Shown: one piece after another, positions 42,913 to 52,757 of the stretch | Layout of the letters: each line of letters starts with the position of its first letter | Position numbering within the stretch: the stretch's first letter is position 1 | Assembly: GCA_947646735.1 (NCBI GenBank) | Contig: CANTFK010000795.1 | Coordinates: forward strand, 62,001-126,000 | Origin: Peronospora farinosa | Lineage: Eukaryota; Oomycota; Peronosporomycetes; Peronosporales; Peronosporaceae | Length of the DNA stretch: 64,000 nucleotides | Direction: 5' to 3' | Program-made: the position numbers and the translations under genes | The notes under the pieces: model-generated | The model's database searches: none | Told to the model about the DNA's origin: nothing | What the model saw: the letters and a program-made list of their open reading frames with translations, nothing else

Positions 42913-44203
42913 TGTTTACTTGGGACGGATCCCGATAAGGTTTCAACATGGCGACATAGAACACAGGATGTGTACGCAATTTGCGCGGCAAGTTAAGCGT
43001 ATACGCTGTGCCTTTCTTGGCAATGACCTTAAAGGGTCCGATAAATCGTGGGCGCAACTTCGTCTTAAAGACAGCGGATACTACATTGGTAGGTAGGTTT
43101 TTAGCATTAAGTAATACTTGGTCTCCGACCTCATAATCATTAATACAACCTCTGCCTTTCGCATCTGCATATTCCTTTTGTTTATCTTGACTATCAGCCA
43201 GTGCATCTTGCACATGTCGTAAGACATTCAGTCGCGTTGCGAGAAACGCATTTACCTGTTTCTTAACAGTATTAGGGCTGACATCAGCAAGCCGATCGGC
43301 AACCTCTCCCCCACCAAGCCCTGAACCACTCGGTGGTAGCGTTAACGGAACGCGTGGGTGTGTGAGACCATTGACATAGAACGGAGTGTAGCCGGTGGAG
43401 GCGTGCACGGAATTATTGAGTGCAAACTCAACTACAGGGAGCATAGAGCTCCAACGCTTAGGCGTTTCAGCACAAACGCTGCGTAGGATATCTTCAACAA
43501 CGCGATTTACGCGTTCGGTTTGACCATCGGTCTGCGGATGATCCGCCGTGGACATGTCCAAACGGGTGCCCAGCACCTGGAAGACGGACTTCCAAAATTT
43601 ACTCGTAAAACGAGGATCACGATCAGAAACAATTGCCACTGGCAAGCCATGTTGGCGAAACACCCGATCGATAAACAGCTCCGCTATACCTTCACCATCG
43701 ATCGAGTCTGGCACAGCCGCTAAGTGATCCATCTTGCTCAAACGGTCAACAAAGACCACAATACCTGTATTGCCATGCGAATCTTTCGGTAGGCCAAATA
43801 CAAAGTCCATACTAATGGACTCCCAGCACCCAGTGGGAATAGGCAAACTAGCCAGCGGCGCTGCCGAATGGGGCGAGGGTTTCACCCGCTGACACATTTC
43901 ACACGTACGCACATATGTGCTCACCCATTTATATAGTTTGGGCCACCAATAACTTTGGCATACTGCCCCATAGGTCTTTTCACGACCCAAATGACCACCG
44001 ATGGCGGTGTCATGTACCTCATACAGGATACGATGTTTCAGGTCCTCGTCATGCGGAATCACAATACGCGGAGGATCCGCCATATCTGTACGATAGTACA
44101 ACAGCCCCTCATCGATAGAATATCGATGGAGGCTTGCACGCAATCGTGCCGACAATTTAATGTCCGAGTCTTTAAACTCCTCACTGCCAAGAGCATGTAG
44201 CAA
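42485..44203 (-). CDS. Integrase with C-terminal chromodomain, A2
   Basis: 572 codons. The zinc domain is HDTAIGGHLGREKTY with CEMCQRVK. The catalytic core has SMDFVFGLPKD, VSDRDPRFTSKFW and TDGQTERVNRVVE, giving an intact D-D-E. The C-terminal barrel has RFIGPFKVIAKKGTAYTL and THPVFYVAMLKPY. A chromodomain of about 55 residues is near the end (FHVERLLQKRRRHGQN, YLVKWRGYPESCNSWEFE), which in chromoviruses reads histone marks and steers integration. It was originally one frame with RT/RNase H; compared with A1 an extra base near 44237 separates them, so the ATG at 44203 is not a natural start. Confidence 0.92.
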   Translation of the reverse strand: MLHALGSEEFKDSDIKLSARLRASLHRYSIDEGLLYYRTDMADPPRIVIPHDEDLKHRILYEVHDTAIGGHLGREKTYGAVCQSYWWPKLYKWVSTYVRTCEMCQRVKPSPHSAAPLASLPIPTGCWESISMDFVFGLPKDSHGNTGIVVFVDRLSKMDHLAAVPDSIDGEGIAELFIDRVFRQHGLPVAIVSDRDPRFTSKFWKSVFQVLGTRLDMSTADHPQTDGQTERVNRVVEDILRSVCAETPKRWSSMLPVVEFALNNSVHASTGYTPFYVNGLTHPRVPLTLPPSGSGLGGGEVADRLADVSPNTVKKQVNAFLATRLNVLRHVQDALADSQDKQKEYADAKGRGCINDYEVGDQVLLNAKNLPTNVVSAVFKTKLRPRFIGPFKVIAKKGTAYTLNLPRKLRTHPVFYVAMLKPYRDPSQVNIKALAPSPLALSRDEASAPTCQADPAFGSDSLPGTQAGSSSSASPHEGSAPPEQARHELVPIHRPPPPLLDAQGNLQFHVERLLQKRRRHGQNQYLVKWRGYPESCNSWEFETPLRQDFPYAVDVFERRAQGLPVGADASHQ

Positions 44204-44222
44204 CGCTATACAGTGATCATCT

Positions 44223-47120
44223 TTAGCATACGCCGATACGAATGAGATCGGTGATAGAAGACGACAACGTCGTCACATGAGCAAGCTCATAATCAGGTCT
44301 GCGTGACAACGCATCAGCCAAAGCATTTTGCTTGCCCGGCTTATATTTCACCTCGAAGTTATATTCGGCAAAGAATGACAGCCATCTGGCCATTCTCTGC
44401 GAGAGATGCGGCGACTGAGTCGCAGTGCGTAACGACGCATGATCGGTATAGATCACAAAAGGCTTGGAGCCCAGCAGATGAACTCTGAATTTGACCAGGG
44501 CATACTTCATCGCAAGTAGCTCTTTGTCGTGAACTGGATAGTTCTTTTCTGCAGCTTTCAGCTGGCGAGATTCAAAAGCGATTACACGCTCACGGCCTTC
44601 ATCATCTGATTGTAACAGAGCACTGCCAATGGCAAAATCCGATGCGTCACAGACGACGCTAAACGGTCGGTCAGGGTCTGGCAAAGCCAAAATAGGAGCA
44701 TGTAGAAGGCTTGCCTTCACTGCTCGAAAAGCATTTTCGTGTTCGGCATGCCAACACCATTCCACATCCTTTTTAAGGAGATTGGATAACGGCCGAGCCA
44801 TATCAGCGTAATTTTCACTATACTTGTGTAAGTAATTGGCAAGGCCAAGCCATTTACGCAAGTCCTTCTGAGACTGTGGAACAGGCCAATCGACTATGGC
44901 TTTGACTTTGGCGGGATCCGCTCGTAGTCCCCGCTTCCCAATGAAGCACCCTAGAAAGGGAATTTCTTCGGCCCCGAAGATGCACTTAGATGCATTAGCA
45001 TATAATTTATTAGTGCGCATGCACTCGAGCACTGCTCGTAAATGAACAATATGGTTCTCAATATCTGACCGACCATGTTCAGCTCGGCTATGGACAAAAA
45101 TGTCATCAAAATACGTCTGTGCATAACTTCGATGGGGTCGAAACAATTGCGTCACCAAACGGTTAAACGTAGCCGGAGCATTAGATAGCCCTTGGGGCAT
45201 CACTAACCACTCCCAGAGCATACCGCTCGGAGTACTAACAGCAGTAAGCGGAATATCGCTAGCTCGCATGAGCAATTGGTAATAACCATCGACTAAGTCG
45301 AGCGCACTGTACATGGTACAACCGACCATATTGTTCTGAAGAACATCCTTTCTGGGTATCGGTGTCTGAGCAGGTATGGTGGCCGCATTGAGCTTATTAT
45401 AAGCATGAACAATACGCCATTTACCATTTGGTTTCTTGACACAGAAAGTGGGTGTCGAGTGCGGAGATTTACTTTCACGCACCATGCCCGCCGCGTGCTT
45501 TGCACGAAAGAACTCGTCAATGACGTCACACTGTTCTTTGGGTAAAGGCCACTGCCGTGTTACACAGTATTTGGTTCCGGGAACCAAGTCAATTTCATGA
45601 CGTACGCCCCTATCAGGTGGTAGAACCGACGGTGGATCGTGACACACCACGTCCTGGAATTCTTTTACCAAAGGATAGTAGGGATCTGAAGGTTCCTTTA
45701 GAATAGATGCCCCACTACGTGCACTTAGTGCCGCTTTGGTATCTTCAAGGACTGTCTCATCGACAAGCGAGGATGAGTTCAGCTCGAGGTTAGGTCGAAT
45801 GACCACCATATCGGACAGAGCACCTGCCTTCAAGGCCTGATGAAATTCATCCACAGACATTTCGTCTAGCTCTAAAAGAGCATTTAATGATGGGAGGGCC
45901 TCAAGGTCAACCTCACCATCTACATCACCTGTCACTCCGTTGACCAGGGTGTACAACTGGTCACTGACATTACTATGCGATAAAACAGACGCTTTGCGCC
46001 TCGCAGCCGCCATCTGGCGACGCTGCCGTCTCATTGACGAGACCGTACTCTTTACAGTACTTGGGATGTTATCTTCCCCAGGGCCAACAGACCCCTTGTC
46101 GTTCACCTGCCCTATGTAAAGGCCGATGTCATTACCGACACCCAATGGGTCACTAGTACCAGTGACTTCACTAACAAGGTCATTGACCTTCACTCGCTCT
46201 ATACGAGAGCCGGTGTCATTACCGACACCCAGTGGGTCACTAGTACCAGTGACTTCACTAACAAGGTCATTGACCTTCACTCGCTCTATACGAGAGCCGA
46301 TGTCATCACCGACATCCAGTGAATCGCATTTCCAGCCAATATCACTAACAAGGTCATCGACCTTAACTTGCTCTATACGAGAGCCGATGTCATTATCGAC
46401 ATCCAGTGAATCGCATTTACAGCCAATATCACTAACAAGGTCATCGACCTTAACTTGCTCTATACGAGAGCCGATGTCATTACCGACATCCAGTGAATCG
46501 CATTTACAGCCAATATCACTAACAGTATCACTTAACGGAGTACGTGCCGTTCCACTAAGTGTCATTGAGCTCTGCTCGACACTATTATTGTTGACATCGG
46601 AGTTTATCAACTCAGACACTCCAATGTCCAGCACATTAACTGAATCAGTTAATGGCTCGCGCCAATAGCACTTTTGTTTTCTAGCGAAGGTGGGTTCATG
46701 ACTCTCCAAAGCCTCGCTAGGAACATTGCGCGTTGCGCCTAAAGTTTTGGATCTCCAATCGATCCACGGCTCATGGCGTTCCAGCCAGGCCATACCGAGA
46801 ATGAGATCATATCTCGAGTCCAAATCTAGGACAAGACAGCGTTCAACGCAATTGCAGTCTAAGAACTTCACACCTAAGTTCAACGGAACTTTAGGAACGG
46901 TGACACGTACACCAGTCGCGAGACGTACGGTTATACTGTCACCCTCTTGCGCTTCCAGCGCCTCAGCATACAGCTGACTCCCCTCAAGGGAGCGACGTCG
47001 GACATAGTTACCTGACGCCCCTGAGTCAATTAAAATTGACCAGGGTTTCTCAAAACCCTTAACGGTTGCCGACACAACCAACAAGCCTGGCTTGTAATTT
47101 TGTTCTATGGGAGCATCCAC
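44223..47120 (-). CDS. Protease, reverse transcriptase and RNase H, A2
   Basis: 965 codons. Protease: [11 protein letters not shown] (Asp about 32) and [17 protein letters not shown]. The linker (about 195-365) is made of five 29-31-residue repeats. [57 protein letters not shown], and [10 protein letters not shown] with an intact catalytic pair. RNase [43 protein letters not shown]. Pol is in the -1 frame relative to gag, with no stop between them in that frame and an overlap of about 40 nt before the gag TAG, so expression by frameshifting is likely, though no canonical slippery heptamer is evident. The frame ends after DLIR through a one-base insertion near 44237. Confidence 0.92.
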   Translation of the reverse strand: MDAPIEQNYKPGLLVVSATVKGFEKPWSILIDSGASGNYVRRRSLEGSQLYAEALEAQEGDSITVRLATGVRVTVPKVPLNLGVKFLDCNCVERCLVLDLDSRYDLILGMAWLERHEPWIDWRSKTLGATRNVPSEALESHEPTFARKQKCYWREPLTDSVNVLDIGVSELINSDVNNNSVEQSSMTLSGTARTPLSDTVSDIGCKCDSLDVGNDIGSRIEQVKVDDLVSDIGCKCDSLDVDNDIGSRIEQVKVDDLVSDIGWKCDSLDVGDDIGSRIERVKVNDLVSEVTGTSDPLGVGNDTGSRIERVKVNDLVSEVTGTSDPLGVGNDIGLYIGQVNDKGSVGPGEDNIPSTVKSTVSSMRRQRRQMAAARRKASVLSHSNVSDQLYTLVNGVTGDVDGEVDLEALPSLNALLELDEMSVDEFHQALKAGALSDMVVIRPNLELNSSSLVDETVLEDTKAALSARSGASILKEPSDPYYPLVKEFQDVVCHDPPSVLPPDRGVRHEIDLVPGTKYCVTRQWPLPKEQCDVIDEFFRAKHAAGMVRESKSPHSTPTFCVKKPNGKWRIVHAYNKLNAATIPAQTPIPRKDVLQNNMVGCTMYSALDLVDGYYQLLMRASDIPLTAVSTPSGMLWEWLVMPQGLSNAPATFNRLVTQLFRPHRSYAQTYFDDIFVHSRAEHGRSDIENHIVHLRAVLECMRTNKLYANASKCIFGAEEIPFLGCFIGKRGLRADPAKVKAIVDWPVPQSQKDLRKWLGLANYLHKYSENYADMARPLSNLLKKDVEWCWHAEHENAFRAVKASLLHAPILALPDPDRPFSVVCDASDFAIGSALLQSDDEGRERVIAFESRQLKAAEKNYPVHDKELLAMKYALVKFRVHLLGSKPFVIYTDHASLRTATQSPHLSQRMARWLSFFAEYNFEVKYKPGKQNALADALSRRPDYELAHVTTLSSSITDLIRIGVC
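46100..46530 (-). repeat. 87-93-bp tandem repeats in the A2 protease-RT linker
   Basis: Five consecutive in-frame units of the type [20 protein letters not shown] (29-31 aa) occur, two of them a variant with [20 protein letters not shown]. They keep frame perfectly. A1 and A3 have only about two units, so the number varies between copies. The opposite-strand frame at 46126-46668 is a shadow. Confidence 0.85.
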
Positions 47121-47206
47121 AGAACCACCTGGGGCTAAGCCCTGTTTACCTTTACCTCCTAAAGATTCAACAGAACTTAGTTCTTTCCCAGTAGGGCGCC
47201 CCGCGC

Positions 47207-48208
47207 CTACTGGGAGTTGACATTTTCCCCTGCGGTGCTCGCCTTTTGGCTAGGAGCAGGGCTTCGGCTTTGCCGATTTGAACGTTGCTTTCGCAACGGA
47301 CAGCTAGGGCGGAGATGTCTAGTGCTTCCGCACATGTAACATCTACGGATGCTACCTTGCTGCTCAGCAGCTTGAAGCTCAGCTTCTTCAGCATGGCTGA
47401 GGTCCATGGGTTCCGCCCTGTTAGAGGTATTTGATTGATACCAGGGCAGACCATATCGAGCAGATTTAAAATTGAATTCAGCGTTAAATGCTACGCTGAC
47501 TGCCTCCTCAAAAGTTGAAGGCTGGACACGGAAAACTTCCGTCCTGGCGACCCCAGTGCGAAGTCCCTCCATAAAAATGGTTACTCGGACTTCCTCTGCC
47601 AGTGGGTCCTGCTGCATAGCAGCAATGAGAGTTCTCAACTCTTGGACATAGTCCGACAATTCTTTCTTACCCTGTCGGGTAGCTAGGAAGCGTGAGCGCA
47701 CACGATAAGCCTGATTAGGCGGTGCAAACACACAAGTTAATTGCTTTTTAAGCATCTCCCATGTGGGAAATGCAGCATTTACAGAGACATCGCTCGTTAG
47801 AGCCCACTCCCTAGCTCTTCCACCGAGCTTAGAAATGGCCAAGCCAACTCGTTGCTTATCGGATGCAAGCATGGCGGCATCCATTGCCATTTCAACTTCT
47901 CGGATCCAGAGGAGAAGGTTCTCTCCCTCCTTCCCCTCGAAGGTCTTGACACTTAAAACAAGTGGACGAGCCTTTGGCTCTGCATCGGGCACAGGTACCG
48001 GGATGTACTGTGTAGGCGCTGCTGACGCTGCCTGGTCATGGACCTGCCCGAGGAGCGTTGCTTCATAACGCATAAAGGCCTCAAGACGAGCATTTAGAAC
48101 CTCGGGGCCTTGGGCCAAAAGGGCCTCGATTTGATCAGGCCCGACGAACGCAGATAATTTATCTAAGGCGAGTCGTTGTGCCTCAGAGAGGTGATTTTGA
48201 TTCTCCAT
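47207..48208 (-). CDS. Gag of element A2
   Basis: 333 aa from ATG 48208 ([11 protein letters not shown]). The capsid region has [20 protein letters not shown] (about 90-110), [20 protein letters not shown] and [19 protein letters not shown]. The nucleocapsid knuckle [14 protein letters not shown] is a complete CX2CX4HX4C. It forms the element particle. It ends with TAG at 47209-47207, and pol follows in the -1 frame. The intact knuckle contrasts with A3, where His is Tyr. Confidence 0.92.
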   Translation of the reverse strand: MENQNHLSEAQRLALDKLSAFVGPDQIEALLAQGPEVLNARLEAFMRYEATLLGQVHDQAASAAPTQYIPVPVPDAEPKARPLVLSVKTFEGKEGENLLLWIREVEMAMDAAMLASDKQRVGLAISKLGGRAREWALTSDVSVNAAFPTWEMLKKQLTCVFAPPNQAYRVRSRFLATRQGKKELSDYVQELRTLIAAMQQDPLAEEVRVTIFMEGLRTGVARTEVFRVQPSTFEEAVSVAFNAEFNFKSARYGLPWYQSNTSNRAEPMDLSHAEEAELQAAEQQGSIRRCYMCGSTRHLRPSCPLRKQRSNRQSRSPAPSQKASTAGENVNSQ

Positions 48209-48268
48209 TCTCACAGAGGGTCAGTCTTTAAAGACTCAGGTGTAGGATTGACTACAAGTGCTACCAAG

Positions 48269-48907
48269 TGTAGCGGAGCTGCACAGCTCTTTAGCCAGAG
48301 GAAGACTTTCGGCTGGAAGCCTCTTAGTTCGAGAGAACTAAATAGAGTTAAGGCTAAAAGCCACTTAGTTCTAAGGAACTAATTAAACGACTGAAAGTAA
48401 CCCTGTTCTAAGGAACTAGGAGGGAGACTTTAGTCAGTCAAGCAATAAGCTTAAGGTTCAGAGAACCAACGCACAGGGTGCAGGAACAAGCTAGAAGCTT
48501 AGAGGTTCAGAGAACCAACGCACGAAGTGCACAAGAGAACAAGTCAGAACGACTTGTGATCTTAAACTCAAAAGGAGAACTGATTTTATTTATGCTTTAA
48601 GATTTTATGAATAGTCCTACTCTAAGTACACTACACTAGATTAATTACTATAATAGTAATTATTATATGCAGACTTTGCTATTGGACGACGTATCGTCTA
48701 AACATCTGTGTATGATGTACTTAGTACAGCGTTATCGATTATCGAATCCTAATCGATAAGATACGGTATTACCGAATACCGTATCTTTAACGCTTATACT
48801 TAATACCTCTCTAAAGAGAAGTATCATAATGCATTACATGCAATACAAGGGGAGTTTAACCGTAAACTCCCGGAAAGACGCTACAACCGTCGTGTAACCC
48901 CGTTACA
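48269..48907 (-). repeat. 5' LTR of A2
   Basis: 639 bp, TGTAGCGGAGC...CCCCGTTACA on the plus strand, carrying the promoter for the reverse-strand transcript. It faces away from the 5' LTR of A3 at 49022; the two are separated by 114 bp. Confidence 0.92.
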
Positions 48908-49021
48908 ATGTGGCTATGAATTATACCAAGACAATGTTAAAATCGAGCTGCTAACATTAAATCACCTACTGCCCCCCAATACTCACTCCTGCTTTTGTCT
49001 AAGTAGGAATAGTGCCAGAAT
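48908..49021. other. 114-bp spacer between A2 and A3
   Basis: This is the original genomic sequence between two independent insertions. It starts with the A2 target duplication ATGTG (48908-48912) and ends with that of A3, AGAAT (49017-49021). No feature is seen in it. Confidence 0.85.
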
Positions 49022-49661
49022 TGTAACGGGGTTACACGACGTTGTAGCGTCTTTCCGAGAGTTTACGGTTAAATTCTCCTTTGTATTGCATATAATGCAT
49101 TATTATACTTCTCTTTAGAGAGGTATTAAGTATGAGCGTTAAAGATACGGTATTCGGTAATACCGTATCTTATCGATTGGGATTCGATAAATCACTAACG
49201 CTGTACTAAGTACATCATACACAGATGTTTAGACGATACGTCGTCCAATAGCAAAGTCTGCATATAATAATTACTATTATAGTAGTTAATCTAGTGTAGT
49301 GTACTTAGAGTAGGACTATTCATAAAATCTCAAAGCATAAATAAAATCAGTTCTCCTTTTGAGTTTAAGATAGCAAGTCGTTCTGAATTGTTCTCTTGTG
49401 CACTTCGTGCGTTGGTTCTCTGAACCTCTAAGCTTCTAGCTTGTTCTTGCACTCTGTGCGTTGGTTCTTTGAACCTTAAGCTTATTGCTTGCAGACTAAA
49501 GGTCTCTTTCCTCGTTCCTTAGTACAGGGTGACTTTCAGTCGTTTAATTAGATCCTTAGAAATAAGTGGCTTTTAGCCTTAACTCGATTTAGTTCTCTAG
49601 AACTAAGAGGCTTCCAGACGAAAGTCTTCCTCTGGCTAAAGAGCTGTGCAGCTCCGCTCCA
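49022..49661 (+). repeat. 5' LTR of A3
   Basis: 640 bp, TGTAACGGGGTTACACGACG...GCTCCGCTCCA (last bases mutated from CTACA). The primer site TTGGTAGCACTTGTTGCTC follows at 49663. Confidence 0.92.
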
Positions 49662-49722
49662 CTTGGTAGCACTTGTTGCTCAATCCTACACCTGAGTCTA
49701 TAAAGACTGACCCTATGTGAGA

Positions 49723-50687
49723 ATGGAGAATCAAAATCACCTCTCTGAGGCACAACGACTCGCCTTAGATAAACTATCGGCGTTCGTCGGCCCGATCAAA
49801 TCGAGGCCCTTTTGGCCCAAGGCCCCGAGGTTCTAAATGCTCGTCTTGACGCCTTTATGCGTTATGAAGCAGCGCTTCTCGGGCAGGTCCATGACCAGGC
49901 ATCGTCAGCTGTGCCCGATGCATAGCCAAAGGCTCGCCCGCTTGTTTTAAACGCAAAGACCTTCGAGGGGAAGGAGGGAGAAAGTCTTCTCCTCTGGATC
50001 CGAGAAGTTGAAATGGCAATGGATGCCGCCATGCTTGCATCCGATAAGCAACGAGTTGGCTTGGCCATTTCGAAGCTCGGTGGAAGAGCTAGAGAGTGGG
50101 CTCTAACGAGTGATGTCTCTGTAAATGCTGCATTCCCCACATGGGAGATGCTTAAAAAGCAATTAACTTGTGTGTTTGCACCGCCTAATCAGGCTTATCG
50201 TGTGCGCTCACGCTTCCTAGCTACCCGACAGGGTAAGAAAGAATTGTCGGACTATGTCCAAGAGTTGAGAACTCTCATTGGTGCTATGCAGCAGGACCCT
50301 CTGGCAGAGGAAGTCCGAGTAACCATTTTTATGGAAGGTCTTCGTACTGGGGTCGCCAGGTCGGAAGTTTTCCGTGTCCAGCCTTCGACTTTTGAGGAGG
50401 CAGTAAGCATAGCATTTGATAATTTCAAATCTGCTCGATATAGTCTACCCTGGTATCAATCAAATACCTCTAACAGGGCGGAACCCATGGACCTCAGCCA
50501 TGCTGAAGAAGCTAAGCTTCAAGATGCTGAGCAGCAAGATAACATCCGTAGATGTTACATGTGCGGAAGCACTAGGTATCTCCGTCCTAGCTGTCCGTTG
50601 CGAAAGCAACGTTCAAATCGGCAGAGCCGAAACCCTGTTCCTAGCCAAAAGGCGAGCACCGCACAGGAAAACGTCAGCTTCCAGTAG
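49723..50687 (+). pseudogene. Gag pseudogene of A3
   Basis: The start at 49723 equals A2 Gag. A one-base loss near 49790 shifts frame, a TAG stands at 49923, and codons for the PTQYIPVP region are deleted. From 50013 the frame is open to 50687 with the capsid blocks. The zinc knuckle reads [14 protein letters not shown]: its histidine is replaced by tyrosine, which should abolish zinc binding. Confidence 0.85.
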
Positions 50688-50749
50688 GTGCGAGGCGCCC
50701 TACTGGGAAAGAACTAAGTTCTGTTGAACTTAGGAGGTAAGGGAACGGA

Positions 50750-51606
50750 GCTTAGCACCAGGTGGTTCTGTGGACGCGTCCATAGAACGAGATTACGAGC
50801 CAGGCTTGTTGGTTGAGTCGGCATCCGTTAAGGGTTTTGAGAAACCATGGTCAATTTTAATTGACTCAGGGGCGTCAGGTAACAATGTCTGACGTCGTTC
50901 CCTTGAAGGAAGTCAGCTGTATGCTGAGGCGCTAGAAGCGCAAGAGGGTGACAGTATAACCGTGCGTCTCGCGACCGGTGTACGTTTCACCGTTCCTAAA
51001 GTTCCTTTAAACTTAGGTGTAAATTCTTAGACTGCAATTGCGTTGAACGCTGTCTTGTCCTAGATTTGGACTCGAGATATGATCTCATTCTCGGTATGGC
51101 CTGGCTGGAACGCCATGAGCCATGGATCGATTGGAGATCTAAAACCTTAGGCGCAACGCGCAATGTTCCTAGCGAATCTTTGGAGAGTCATGAACCCACC
51201 TTCGCTAGGAAACAAAAGTGATATTGGCACGAGCCATTAACTGATTCAGTTAGTGTGCTGGACATTGGAGTGTCTGAGTTGATAAACTCCAATGTCAACA
51301 ATAATAGTGTCGAGCAGAGATCAGTGACACCTAGTGGAACGGCACGTACTCCGTTGAGTGATACTCATAGTAATATTGAGACACTAGATGTCGGTAATGA
51401 CATCGGCTCTTGTATAGAGCAAGTCAAGGTCGATGACCTTGTTAGTGATATTGGCTGTAAATGAGACTCACTGGATGTCGATAATGACATCGGCTCTCGT
51501 ATAGAGCAAGTTAAGTTCGAGGAAACCAACCACCTTGGAGATGATGGTATCTCAAGTATTTCAAAATGTACGTTCTCATCAATGAGACGGCAGCGTCGCC
51601 AGATGG
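50750..51606 (+). pseudogene. Protease and linker of A3, broken
   Basis: [11 protein letters not shown] is followed by TGA at 50890. A frameshift lies near 51025. [20 protein letters not shown] is intact near 51087. About two linker repeats follow, the first with a TGA after DIGCK at 51462. Both TGA codons and the last linker variant ([21 protein letters not shown]) are identical in A1. A-type sequence ends at RQRRQMAAA, about 51606. Confidence 0.85.
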
Positions 51607-52750
51607 CGGCTGCGCAAACGCCAATTCCCAGGAAGGACATGGTGCTGAATTCCATGTCAGGTAGTGTCATCTTCAGTGCCATCGACTTGACCGATGGCTT
51701 TTACCAGATTTTGATGCGCCCGAGCGATATCCCACTCACCGCGGTGAGCACCCCGAGTGACATGTTATGGGAGTGGCTGGTTATGCCACAAGGATTGAAG
51801 AACGCTCCGGCCACTTTCAATCGTATGGTGTCTCAAGTGTTGAGACCTCTTCGGAACTTTGCCCCAAGTTATTTTGACGACATTTTCGTCCATAGTCGCG
51901 CCGAGGGCAACCTCAACGATGTCCAAGCTCACCTTCAACACCTGAAGCAAGTGTTTCAAGTTATGCGGGACAACAAGTTTTACGCGAATCTCAAGAAATG
52001 TGTCTTTTGTGCACCGGAGATTCCGGTGTTAGGTTGCTATGTGAGTAAATCGGGAGTTCGAGCTGATCCAATGAAGGTGTCGTCCATCTGTTCTTGGCCC
52101 ACGCCCAAGAACCCTACGAAGTTGCGCCAGTGGCTCGGCTTGTCTAATTATTTGCACAAGTATACGAAGGATTATACTGGTTCTATCCAGCCTTTGTCGT
52201 CACTCTTGAAGAAAGACGCCACGTGGTTGTGGAGTCCCGAGCACCAAGCAGCCTTCGAAGCAGTAAAGAAGAGCCTGGCGTCAGCGCTAGTCCTGGTCCT
52301 ACCAGACGACTCCAAGCCGTTCCACGTGGTTTGCGACGCCAGTGATTTTGCAATCGGTTGTGCCCTCATGCAATTTGATGATGAGGGCCGTGAACGAGTC
52401 GTGAGTTATCAGTCGCGACAGATGAAGCCAGCTGAGAAGAACTATCCGGTTCACGACAAGGAGTTATTAGCGATGCGCTATGCACTCATCAAGTTTCGCG
52501 TGCATCTCCTTGGTGAACGTACATTTGCTTTGTACACCGATCATGCATCGCTGCGCACAGCGATGTAGAGCCCACACCTGTCTAAACGGACGACACGATG
52601 GCTCTCATTCTTCTCTGAGTATAACTTCGTCGTGCATTACAAGCCAGGCAAGACCAATATTCTCGCTGACGCCTTGTCACGACGTCCCGACTACGATCCT
52701 CGGACTGCTCTGAGTCGTCAGGCTACTGATGATGAGGACGATGATGACTG
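51606..52750 (+). pseudogene. B-family RT and RNase H
   Basis: RT lacks its first quarter but keeps [46 protein letters not shown] and the thumb (KLRQWLGLSNYLHKYTKD). RNase H has [32 protein letters not shown] and [10 protein letters not shown]. It is broken by TAG at 52566 where A2 has CAG (ATQSPHLS). The same frame then continues to [12 protein letters not shown] and an acidic tail, ending at 52750. Confidence 0.85.
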
Positions 52751-52757
52751 ATGTGCA

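Larger units (their letters stand above)
40880..48907 (-). mobile_element. Ty3/gypsy chromovirus element A2, nearly intact
   Basis: It is an 8028-bp element with two 639-bp LTRs and a perfect 5-bp target duplication ATGTG (40875-40879 and 48908-48912). On the reverse strand it encodes Gag (47207-48208), protease-RT-RNase H (44223-47120) and integrase with chromodomain (42485-44203). The opposite strand carries an antisense frame (41630-42912). Pol is split only by a one-base insertion near 44237, so it is the best candidate helper for the decayed A copies. The primer site reads TTGGTAGCACTTGTAGTC on the element strand (left of 48269). The polypurine tract GGTGGGGGAGGG lies next to the 3' LTR (41519-41530, reverse). 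Confidence 0.93.

Noticed and set aside
46126..46668. 180-codon plus-strand frame with regular Ser/Pro repeats
   Set aside because: It is opposite the in-frame linker repeats of A2 pol; regularity comes from those repeats.
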